Source of the DNA: Chlamydiota bacterium
GTDB taxonomy: Bacteria > Chlamydiota > Chlamydiia > Chlamydiales > Parachlamydiaceae
Direction: 5' to 3'
Length of the DNA: 61,334 bases
NCBI GenBank assembly: GCA_013287465.1
Contig: JABDDS010000004.1
Location: 1 to 61,334 of the forward strand
The position numbers were made by a program, and so were the translations under genes. Within the stretch, counting starts at the first letter, position 1, and the number at the start of each line of letters is the position of its first letter. Shown piece by piece: positions 38,338-45,653 of the stretch. The notes under the pieces were generated by a model that saw nothing but the letters and a program-made list of their open reading frames with translations, ran no database searches and was not told the DNA's origin.

Positions 38338-38974
38338 GTTTGTACACGAGTCCCATTCCAACGAAGTGGTTATAGAAATGAGTACCTCCCTGGTGGAATT
38401 TGTATTCTAAGGTAAGATCTGTATTAGAGAATATTGGATACTGCAATCCAGCGATTATCTGCCAAGAAAATTGATTCCATTTTTGATTAAATACAACACG
38501 AGAATTTGAAGCATGCATTTGCTGGAAATCATAGCCTGCGCCAGCTCCAACAAAAGATCGAATGTTCCCAGATGCACATTCCAATGAAGGCAGAGGTAAA
38601 TCCCACAATAGGTTGGCCATATATGAGGAATCTTGGTAATGTCCATGTTTGGAAGAATCTGCCCCAAAAAGATCGATTTTGTTTATGGCATTTCGTCTAT
38701 AGGCATATTCAGCTTCTATACGTAACCCATAGCACCAACAATACCCTAAAGAACCTCCAATTAGATATCCCGCCTGGTATGTAGATTTGTTTTTATCAAT
38801 TGTGGTGTTTTGTAGAAAATTAGCACCAGCCAATAGTTTGGCATAAAAGTTCGTTTCATCAGTACAGCAGTTGTCTTCATTAGAATAAAAATCTTGAGCC
38901 CACCATTCTTGTGCTTGCACATCAGCTGTTATGACAGATAAGAGGAACATTAGTAGCAGAGTATTTTTTTTCAT
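38327..38974 (-). CDS. Outer-membrane beta-barrel protein
   Basis: 215 residues. Signal peptide KKNTLLLMFLLSVITADVQA. The mature part has alternating hydrophobic/aromatic strands typical of eight-stranded barrels: FYAKLLAGANF, GYLIGGSLGYCWCYGLRIEA, SFVGAGAGYDF, FSWQIIAGLQYPI, LTLEYKFHQGG and a C-terminal strand ending in Phe (VGMGLVYKREF), the signal for outer-membrane assembly. Similar to opacity/OmpA-like porin folds. Contains several cysteines, as is common in chlamydial envelope proteins. Its 3' end overlaps the deacetylase gene. Confidence 0.82.
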   Translation of the reverse strand: MKKNTLLLMFLLSVITADVQAQEWWAQDFYSNEDNCCTDETNFYAKLLAGANFLQNTTIDKNKSTYQAGYLIGGSLGYCWCYGLRIEAEYAYRRNAINKIDLFGADSSKHGHYQDSSYMANLLWDLPLPSLECASGNIRSFVGAGAGYDFQQMHASNSRVVFNQKWNQFSWQIIAGLQYPIFSNTDLTLEYKFHQGGTHFYNHFVGMGLVYKREF

Positions 38975-39007
38975 TTTGATTATCTCACTGTTTTTTTTTT
39001 ATTCGCG

Positions 39008-39171
39008 TAAGGAGCTGGGCAATAATAACTTTAACGATTGGGCCGCGCGAAAGCTCCCGCGGTTGAATGATCGAAAACTGCCCTATATTATATATTGGGT
39101 TGTTTTCGATCATTCAACCCCGGGGCTTTGGCGCAGCCGAATCGTCAAAGTTATTATTGCCCAGCTCCTAA
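39008..39171. repeat. Family B palindromic element, full copy B3
   Basis: Nearly identical to B2 (TAAGGAGCTGGGCAAT to TTGCCCAGCTCCTAA, core GGGCCGCGCGAAAGC and GGGGCTTTGGCGCAGCC). The right end extends into the GMC oxidoreductase gene: the last codons (LGAGQ) and the stop of that gene come from the repeat. The left end lies upstream of the barrel-protein gene. Confidence 0.93.
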
Positions 39172-40902
39172 GACGCATTTTAAAATTTTACTGGTTCGCA
39201 ATCCGATCATCATAGCCGGTCCTGTGGTGTTAATGTTGGGAATCACTGGACAGATCGAGTTGTCCGCTACAAAAACGTTTTTTGTCCCATAAACGCGGGT
39301 GTCGCCATCTACGACGCCACCAGCTTCTAGAGGTGCCATTTTACAGTGTGATACAAAATGGTGGATGTCGAGTGATAAATTGGTGTTGTTTTTTACGTAT
39401 TGTTCAACCACTGCATCGTCATAATCAAAACGGATCACTGTGCTGATTGGATCACTTAAAATAGGTCTAAAATAGAGGGAGGGGAATGGATATAAAATTT
39501 CTAGTTGTTCCAGCAAAGCACGGATATAGACCGAAACCGCACTTTTCATGTTCTCTAGGTCTATAGGGTTTTGGTAAAAACCGTCATCTGCTGCGGCTAT
39601 CTGAAATGAGTTATCGCTTTGGATTGTGACGCTTCCTTCACTCAGCGGATTCAAAAGATCGAATCCAATGGTCAATAGTGGAGGTGTGTTCGTAGTAGCT
39701 GGGAAATATTCGAATAATATTTGTAGCATGCGTGGGTCGCTAGCGCTATCATTTACGACAGGCAAGTAGACATTATGGATAGTAAATGCGTAAGGAGCTC
39801 CGGGGGGCACTCCATCAAGTGCGGGATCTGCTAACATGGTAATAAAGATGAGTGGATGGTTTTGAAGATGTTGTCCTACGTTTTCATTGATGAAAACAGG
39901 TTTGATTCCAGCATTTTTTAGAGCTTCTGATGGGCCTATGCCTGAAAGTTGTAGCAATTTACTGCTGTTGATACCACTTGCCAAAACAACAGCTTTCCGA
40001 GCTCTTGCTTCGAAGGTTTGACCATCCTTCACATATCTGACTTTTTTGGCTTGCCCATGTTTGTCGAAAATTATTTTCACTGCGACGGAGTCGAAAAGCA
40101 TATATAGCTTGTGTCCATTAACTCCTTGACCCTCTGGTGTCATCACAGTATCATTTAAATATGCCGTCGCGCTGCTCACTCGTTGGGTCCCTGTAGAATC
40201 AATGAACCATTGAGCTCTAAGATCTATGCAGTTTTCTACGCTTGGATCATTGTAATCCTCTACTGTGGGAAGGAAGGGAAATGCTGCTTGTGATGCGGGT
40301 AATAGCACGTTTGCTGTTATTTGTGATACTGTAGGTGTCTGTAGTATGTTGACGGGACCATCAACACCCCGTGCCCCTGGGGTAATTATTGATCCTTGAT
40401 AACTCTCAAGGGCATTAAAGGTTGCTAGAATGTTGTCTAGACTCCAATTAGAGCTACCGGAAACTTCTTCCCAACGTGAGTATACAGCGTTCGAGCCTCG
40501 GCCGTAGTACAATCCGTTAATTGATGACCCTCCACCCAATAGCATCCCTGTCGTCCAATCACTTGTCCGTCCATTTAGTCCTGGCATTGGTAGAGATTGA
40601 TTCCATCCTGGCCAAAAATACTGAGGCTTTCCTGTTCCGGCTAATAGAAAGGCTGGGAGGCCCACTTGTTGTATTGCTGGATCATTTGTTAGGTTTAGTC
40701 CTCCTTCAATTCCCAGTACGGAAAAGAGACCATTTTCTGATAGCTCGCTCATCAATATGCACCCAGCTGCTCCACCACCGATGACTATGATATCGGCTTC
40801 TAATTCATTCCCTGACATTTTACATCGGTAGGGGGAAGATTGATCGCCAAAAAGGTTGGTTGTAGCGGTGACTAAAGCGAAAATTGTAAATTTTATGTTC
40901 AC
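39154..40902 (-). CDS. Exported GMC-family oxidoreductase
   Basis: 582 residues. The start is GTG at 40902 with GAGGGGG nine bases upstream; the N-terminus is a signal peptide (IKFTIFALVTATTNLFG). The FAD-binding motif is IIVIGGGAAGCILMSELSENG in part, followed by GMLLGGGSSINGLYYGRG, the GMC signature 1, and VVLASGINSSKLLQLSGIG, signature 2. The C-terminal block HHFVSHCKMAPLEAGGVVD and NTTGPAMMIG is as in choline dehydrogenase-like enzymes, although the usual GT before CKM is SH. Substrate unknown (alcohols, sterols or sugars in the family). Export by a Sec-type signal is odd for a FAD enzyme. The last five codons derive from repeat B3. Confidence 0.87.
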   Translation of the reverse strand: MNIKFTIFALVTATTNLFGDQSSPYRCKMSGNELEADIIVIGGGAAGCILMSELSENGLFSVLGIEGGLNLTNDPAIQQVGLPAFLLAGTGKPQYFWPGWNQSLPMPGLNGRTSDWTTGMLLGGGSSINGLYYGRGSNAVYSRWEEVSGSSNWSLDNILATFNALESYQGSIITPGARGVDGPVNILQTPTVSQITANVLLPASQAAFPFLPTVEDYNDPSVENCIDLRAQWFIDSTGTQRVSSATAYLNDTVMTPEGQGVNGHKLYMLFDSVAVKIIFDKHGQAKKVRYVKDGQTFEARARKAVVLASGINSSKLLQLSGIGPSEALKNAGIKPVFINENVGQHLQNHPLIFITMLADPALDGVPPGAPYAFTIHNVYLPVVNDSASDPRMLQILFEYFPATTNTPPLLTIGFDLLNPLSEGSVTIQSDNSFQIAAADDGFYQNPIDLENMKSAVSVYIRALLEQLEILYPFPSLYFRPILSDPISTVIRFDYDDAVVEQYVKNNTNLSLDIHHFVSHCKMAPLEAGGVVDGDTRVYGTKNVFVADNSICPVIPNINTTGPAMMIGLRTSKILKCVLGAGQ

Positions 40903-41017
40903 TATTGGTTCCCCCTCAAATTATTAGTTTTTAGCCATCGGCTGTGTGTTCATTATTTCGGTTATTTATTTTTTTGCAAGGATTTTTGTGTAATCACGCC
41001 CATGTCTATTGTCCATG

Positions 41018-41046
41018 TTGACAAAAACAAACGTTTCTCGTATAAC
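41018..41046 (+). promoter_or_regulatory. Near-consensus sigma-70 promoter
   Basis: TTGACA at 41018-41023, 17 bases, TATAAC at 41041-41046. This is the best promoter match in the window. It would start transcription near 41053, about 60 bases before the PIN-TRAM gene, and drive that gene with acpS. Confidence 0.7.
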
Positions 41047-41115
41047 CATGGAGGAATGTCTAATTTCGCTTGAAGAAAGCAGAGCTTGCCACCACATCAT
41101 AAAGGGACAAATCAC

Positions 41116-42240
41116 ATGCAGTTATCTTTCATTCGTTTTCTTTTTCTACTTCTTTGCATCTTATTTTCTACGACATATGCCCTGTCGATTAGCTCAGAGG
41201 GAGTAAGATATGTTTACCTTGCCACGGCTTTAGCTGGGGGGCTTGTTTTTGGGATGGCGATTATTTCCCTTGAAATCTTGCTGAGGAAATTTGAGTTACG
41301 CGCTTTTAACACAATCACAGTTGGTTTGTTTTTTGGTTGGTTGATGGGAGAAGCGCTCCTTTTGGTTTTTCATACTGTCGTCAATGAGTCTATTGCATAT
41401 CCTGGTCAATCAGTCATGTTGTTTATACGAGCTTGTGTGTTTTTATGTTCTATCTACGTGGGGATGATGATCACCGCTCGAGCCTCCGACCGCATTTCAG
41501 TAAGCATTCCGTTTATTAAGTTCAGCCATAACTCTCAATCCCAAGAAAATGATTCGAAATCTTCGAATAGAAAGAAAATCCTAATCGATAGTTCCTTACC
41601 TTTAGATCCTCGATTTTTCGATGTTGCCTCCTCGGGGCTTTTAGATACACAGTTGATTTTACCTCGATACATAGCGAAAGAATTCCACGAGAATTTAGAA
41701 GCTGGTGATGAAAATATTCGTTCCAGAGGACGTCGCGGACTTGATGCTCTTAAGAAAATTGAAAGCCTTCATGGCTTAGAGTTAGAGTATACAGATTTAG
41801 ATTTTCCTGAAATTAAAGATGTGAATACGAAAAGTCTTTGTGTCGCTCGTCTTCTAAATAGCAATATACTCACAGCCGATCCACTTCAGGTGAGTCAGTT
41901 CTCTGTTGAAAATGTTAAGATAATCAACCTCAATAGCTTAATGGCAACTCTCAAGCCATTAGCTCAGATAGGGGAATTCATTACGATTAAAATCCAACGT
42001 TACGGCAAAGAACCACGACAAGGAGTTGGCTACCTTGATGATGGAACCATGGTTGTCGTCAATGGGGGGGCCGAATACATTGGCGAGGGGATTCGCGTGC
42101 AAGTTCTTTCTGTTAAGCATACAGCATCGGGAAGAATGATCTTCTGCAATACAATCGAAGAGACCGAACCGACAGATTCTATTTTAATAGGGGCTAGTGA
42201 ACTTTCTGAAGTGTCGTCTAAAAATTATTCCACTATTTAA
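41116..42240 (+). CDS. Membrane-anchored PIN-TRAM domain protein (YacL-like)
   Basis: 374 residues from the ATG at 41116 (AAAGGGA eight bases upstream). Four hydrophobic segments (about residues 5-22, 32-53, 65-88, 98-118) precede a PIN-type nuclease domain beginning KILIDSSLPLDPRF, with acidic residues in IDSS, ENIRSRGRRGLDAL and TADPLQV, and a C-terminal TRAM domain (GEFITIKIQRYGKEPRQGVGYLDDGTMVVV in part). YacL proteins have this architecture; their RNA target is not established. It is three bases from acpS. Confidence 0.85.
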   Translation: MQLSFIRFLFLLLCILFSTTYALSISSEGVRYVYLATALAGGLVFGMAIISLEILLRKFELRAFNTITVGLFFGWLMGEALLLVFHTVVNESIAYPGQSVMLFIRACVFLCSIYVGMMITARASDRISVSIPFIKFSHNSQSQENDSKSSNRKKILIDSSLPLDPRFFDVASSGLLDTQLILPRYIAKEFHENLEAGDENIRSRGRRGLDALKKIESLHGLELEYTDLDFPEIKDVNTKSLCVARLLNSNILTADPLQVSQFSVENVKIINLNSLMATLKPLAQIGEFITIKIQRYGKEPRQGVGYLDDGTMVVVNGGAEYIGEGIRVQVLSVKHTASGRMIFCNTIEETEPTDSILIGASELSEVSSKNYSTI

Positions 42241-42243
42241 GCT

Positions 42244-42609
42244 ATGATTAAGGGAATTGGTACGGACATCATAGAGATTGAAAGGATTAAGTTAGCAATA
42301 GAACGTCATGGAAATCGCTTTTTAAATAGGGTTTTCACCTCCAAAGAGCAGCTCTATTGCTTGCAACACAATTTTTCTTCTGTGCATTTTGCCGGACGTT
42401 TCGCCGCAAAAGAGGCCATTGTCAAAGCTCTTGGTTTAGGTTTTCGTAAAGGCATTTCATGGCTTGATATCGAAATTATCAATGACTCTAATGGAAAACC
42501 CCACGTTATCTTGTCTGATCAGCTAAAAGCTCTCGATCCTTCTGTCTCAATTCTAGTTTCTATCAGCCATTGTCGAACTTATGCAACTGCATTTGCTATC
42601 GCCTCTTGA
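42244..42609 (+). CDS. acpS: Holo-[acyl-carrier-protein] synthase
   Basis: 121 residues. Transfers the 4'-phosphopantetheine arm of coenzyme A to acyl carrier protein. [14 protein letters not shown] holds the magnesium-binding Asp; [16 protein letters not shown] holds the second acidic site; [16 protein letters not shown] ends the domain. Full length. Co-transcribed with the gene before it. Confidence 0.95.
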   Translation: MIKGIGTDIIEIERIKLAIERHGNRFLNRVFTSKEQLYCLQHNFSSVHFAGRFAAKEAIVKALGLGFRKGISWLDIEIINDSNGKPHVILSDQLKALDPSVSILVSISHCRTYATAFAIAS

Positions 42610-42656
42610 ATAAAATCGCTATAGGGGATATTATAGGCATGATGTTTTTTTTCCTT

Positions 42657-42787
42657 TCGTGCCCGTGTGCGTGCCCAATTTTTTCGTACCCCAAACCCGT
42701 GTTAAATGGACAAAATCAGGCACGGGCACAGGCACGGGCACAGGCACGGGCACAGGCACGGGCACAGGCACGGGCATAGGCACGAAT
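42657..42787. repeat. 12-bp tandem repeat AGGCACGGGCAC with an inverted partner
   Basis: Five complete units of AGGCACGGGCAC (last one ends CAT) plus a partial unit fill 42718-42787. The inverse CGTGCCCGTGTGCGTGCCC lies at 42658-42676, so the tract can fold back on it. It fills the spacer between acpS and the kinase gene. The unit length (12) keeps reading frames; the copy number is likely to vary between isolates. Confidence 0.92.
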
Positions 42788-42803
42788 ATTAATATAAGGT
42801 TGG

Positions 42804-44798
42804 ATGATGATGGAAAGGCGTATATTAGGTGATTATACCTTGATCAAACAAATTGGTCAGGGATCGATGGGGTCGGTTTTCTTAGCTGAACATCGCTTTA
42901 TGAAAAAGCAGTACGTGTTAAAAATTCTGCCTGAGGAACTCGCTTCTGACCGAGGATTTGTCCAACGTTTTGAGGAAGAGGTGGGGATGCTCTCCTCTCT
43001 AGACCACCCTCACATTGTTAAAATTCATAATGTTTCATCAGCGCAAGGACAATATTTTTTAGTTGCGGATTGCATTGTTGATGAATTTGGAGAAACCACA
43101 AATCTCGCTCAATATATGCTTGCGCGTGGAACTCGTTTTGAAGAAGAAACATTATTTCGTCTTTTGCATCAAGTGGCTCAAGCCATTGATTATGTTCACG
43201 ATAAAAAAAGCGAGTGCAATGGAATCGTTCATCGCAATTTAAAACTCAATAATATTCTGATTGCTAAGGGCAGAGGTGGGATCGATCTGATGGTCTCAGA
43301 TTTTGGTCTTTCTCGAATTATCGGCCCTGGAGCTGTTCTGACGCGCACATACAAAACGGTAGCGGACACTTTGGGGATTGCAGGAAGTTTATATGGGAAT
43401 AAAGTGGGAGTGGAGTCTTATCCAAATCCTCCGATTGATAATGCCAAACTAATTCCTCTCCACGCTTCATTCTTACAGAATTATGCATTTTTAGCTCCTG
43501 AGCAACGGCGACTTAATTCTCCTAATGAGGTCGGACCTAAAGTCGATATTTATGCTTTTGGTATATTGGCTTACTACATGTTGATGGGAGAATTTCCTGA
43601 AGGCATTTTTGACATGCCATCAACGTTAATTCCTGAAACTGTTTGGAAGTGGGATACGTTAATCTCATCCTGTTTGCAAGCTGATCCAAAAAAACGACCA
43701 GAAAGCTTGGTGGAGGCCCTCAATGATGTTAGGATTTATTCAAAAAAGAATACTGAAAAGGAGAATGTCGTCTTTAAACAAAAAGAAGATTTAATTGAGC
43801 AAGTTCCTTCTATTGAACAACCTGTACAATGCCATGAAAAAGAGATTATCGAGACAAAGAGGTTTCAAGATGTTATCGCGGTGCAGAATGTCTCTACAGC
43901 TCCGATTGAAGAGCTTGTATTAAGCGAAAGCACCTCTTCAGTAAATTTACGTCCTGTCATTCGTACTACCCAAATAGAGCGTCCCAAAACTGATTTTGAT
44001 CCAGCAACAGCGTTTATTGTAGATACTACAGTAAAACACTATGTGCCTGAGAATAAAGAGATTAGAAATATTCAACCAATTCTCACTGATATGGTAGTGA
44101 TCAATGGTGGAAATTTCTATCGAGGGAGTAAAGACGGCAACCGAGATGAGATGCCAAGGCATCATATTTTTCTCGATAGTTTCGCAATCGATACTCACCC
44201 TGTGACGAATGAGCAGTTTGTCCGTTTTCTCGATATGATGGGTGGTGAAAAAGACAACAACCATCAAGATATTATTCGGATGCGCGATTCCCGTATTAAA
44301 CGGGCTGCAGGTAAGTTGAGCATAGAGTCTGGCTACACAAAACATCCCGTTGTCGGGGTAACTTGGTATGGTGCCGTTGCTTATGCAAAATGGGTAGGGA
44401 AACGGTTGCCAACGGAAGCAGAATGGGAAATCGCTGCGCGTGGCGGATTGGAAAATGTGTTCTATCCCACCGGTAATGATATTGAAAAGACTCAGGCTAA
44501 CTTCTTTAGTTCAGATACTACAAGTGTGATGAGCTATGCACCTAATGGACATGGACTCTATGATATGGCTGGAAATGTCTATGAATGGTGTCATGACTGG
44601 TATGGATATAACTACTATGAAGTTTCCGTACAGGAACCAGAGAACCCAAAAGGACCTCTCCAAGGGGTTTATCGAGTCCTGAGAGGAGGGTGTTGGAAAA
44701 GCTTGAAGGAAGATTTACGCTGCTCTCGCCGCCATCGGAATAATCCAGGAACAGTTAATGGCACCTATGGCTTCCGCTGTGCTGCTGATGTTCAATAA
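42804..44798 (+). CDS. pkn1: Pkn1-like serine/threonine kinase fused to an FGE-sulfatase domain
   Basis: 664 residues (three successive ATGs; AAGG lies upstream). The kinase domain (about 8-310) has the loop GQGSMGSV, Lys40 in VLK, and DFG (residues 166-168). The catalytic loop reads HRNLKLNN, so the usual catalytic aspartate is asparagine (Asn145). A proline/charged linker leads to a formylglycine-generating-enzyme-type (SUMF1) domain (about 430-664): GGNFYRGSKDG, THPVTNEQF, KRLPTEAEWEIAARGG, GNVYEWCHDWYG and RVLRGGCW. The pairing is as I recall in chlamydial Pkn1. With the changed residue the kinase half may bind ATP without efficient transfer. Confidence 0.88.
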   Translation: MMMERRILGDYTLIKQIGQGSMGSVFLAEHRFMKKQYVLKILPEELASDRGFVQRFEEEVGMLSSLDHPHIVKIHNVSSAQGQYFLVADCIVDEFGETTNLAQYMLARGTRFEEETLFRLLHQVAQAIDYVHDKKSECNGIVHRNLKLNNILIAKGRGGIDLMVSDFGLSRIIGPGAVLTRTYKTVADTLGIAGSLYGNKVGVESYPNPPIDNAKLIPLHASFLQNYAFLAPEQRRLNSPNEVGPKVDIYAFGILAYYMLMGEFPEGIFDMPSTLIPETVWKWDTLISSCLQADPKKRPESLVEALNDVRIYSKKNTEKENVVFKQKEDLIEQVPSIEQPVQCHEKEIIETKRFQDVIAVQNVSTAPIEELVLSESTSSVNLRPVIRTTQIERPKTDFDPATAFIVDTTVKHYVPENKEIRNIQPILTDMVVINGGNFYRGSKDGNRDEMPRHHIFLDSFAIDTHPVTNEQFVRFLDMMGGEKDNNHQDIIRMRDSRIKRAAGKLSIESGYTKHPVVGVTWYGAVAYAKWVGKRLPTEAEWEIAARGGLENVFYPTGNDIEKTQANFFSSDTTSVMSYAPNGHGLYDMAGNVYEWCHDWYGYNYYEVSVQEPENPKGPLQGVYRVLRGGCWKSLKEDLRCSRRHRNNPGTVNGTYGFRCAADVQ

Positions 44799-44807
44799 GA
44801 GGTCTAA

Positions 44808-45260
44808 TTGAATTGTTTAGTATTTAAGGAGCCTCCAGAAGATTTTGCTGCAGAGGTGAAAGTTGCTGGTTGCTATTGCAGTTGTAATGGTAAGATGCTT
44901 TTTCTAAAACGACACTCTCAAAAACCTCAAGGAGACACTTGGGGAATACCCGGGGGGAAAATAGAGGACGGAGAGACTCCTCGAATGGCCGTTATAAGAG
45001 AGACATTTGAAGAAGTCGGTTTAAATATCGACGATGAAGCCCTTCAAATGATAGCTCCTCTTTATTGCCGTCTTCCTCATCTAGATTATGTCTATTATTT
45101 GTTTTATAAGCCCTTTAAAACATTTCCAGAGATTGAATTAGCTCTCGAAGAACATACTGAATTGAGGTGGGTAACATTTGAAGAAGCGCTGATGTTGCCT
45201 CTGATAGGTGGTGGTGCTGAAGCATTAAAGTTCGTCGTCGAAATGATAAAGGACTTATAA
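44808..45260 (+). CDS. Nudix hydrolase
   Basis: 150 residues. Start TTG at 44808 with AGAGG six bases upstream; no ATG fits before the domain. The Nudix box is complete: GGKIEDGETPRMAVIRETFE, then EVGL. It hydrolyses a nucleoside diphosphate linked to another group; the exact substrate (for example oxidised dGTP) is unknown. The first 15 residues are outside the domain. It follows the kinase gene by nine bases. Confidence 0.9.
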   Translation: MNCLVFKEPPEDFAAEVKVAGCYCSCNGKMLFLKRHSQKPQGDTWGIPGGKIEDGETPRMAVIRETFEEVGLNIDDEALQMIAPLYCRLPHLDYVYYLFYKPFKTFPEIELALEEHTELRWVTFEEALMLPLIGGGAEALKFVVEMIKDL

Positions 45261-45326
45261 AAGGACAAAGGACCTCAAGAGGGCGATTGGGGACCTTTAA
45301 AATGGGAGCGGGCCTAGTCCCGTTAT

Positions 45327-45418
45327 TACGCGAAGCGTTTGGAATGCGAAAGTCCTCTTTCGCTTTGTTGTTTAAGATAAAGCGAAAGAGGACTTTCGCA
45401 TTCCAAACGCTTCGCGTA
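45327..45418. repeat. Family A palindromic element, full copy A4
   Basis: 92 bp, arms TACGCGAAGCGTTTGGAATG and its perfect reverse complement, loop TTGTTGTTTAAGAT. It follows the Nudix gene by 66 bases and may terminate that transcript. Confidence 0.92.
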
Positions 45419-45569
45419 GTAGAATATCGTTGTCTAAAAAATTTACTTTTCGCTTTTGCAATCGCCTCTTAAGATCCTTGGGTCCTTGGCGTTTCTTTTC
45501 CTTGTAAAATAAAGCCTCCTATTTTTATCTCCTAATTTAATTTAAAGCTTAATAAATATAACATTTGTA

Positions 45570-45598
45570 TTGAATTTTAATATTGAAATGTGTATGAT
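45570..45598 (+). promoter_or_regulatory. Sigma-70-type promoter for the Clp-D1-like gene
   Basis: TTGAAT at 45570-45575 and TATGAT at 45593-45598 with a 17-base spacer in an AT-rich stretch. Transcription would start near 45605. Confidence 0.55.
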
Positions 45599-45653
45599 GC
45601 TGTGTATTAGTTAATTAATAATTGTTTTATATGATTTGAAATAGGTGATAATA

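Noticed and set aside
38931-39215. 94-aa open frame
   Set aside because: It is the translation of palindrome B3; a near-identical reading occurs in B2 at 24255.
41009-41206. Upstream open frame before the PIN-TRAM gene
   Set aside because: It overlaps the promoter and the real start, and initiates upstream of the predicted transcript start.
42718-42787. Possible CRISPR array
   Set aside because: The units are contiguous 12-mers without spacers and there are no cas genes.
45287-45472. 61-aa open frame
   Set aside because: It runs through the family A4 palindrome; the translation is that of the repeat and has no ribosome site.
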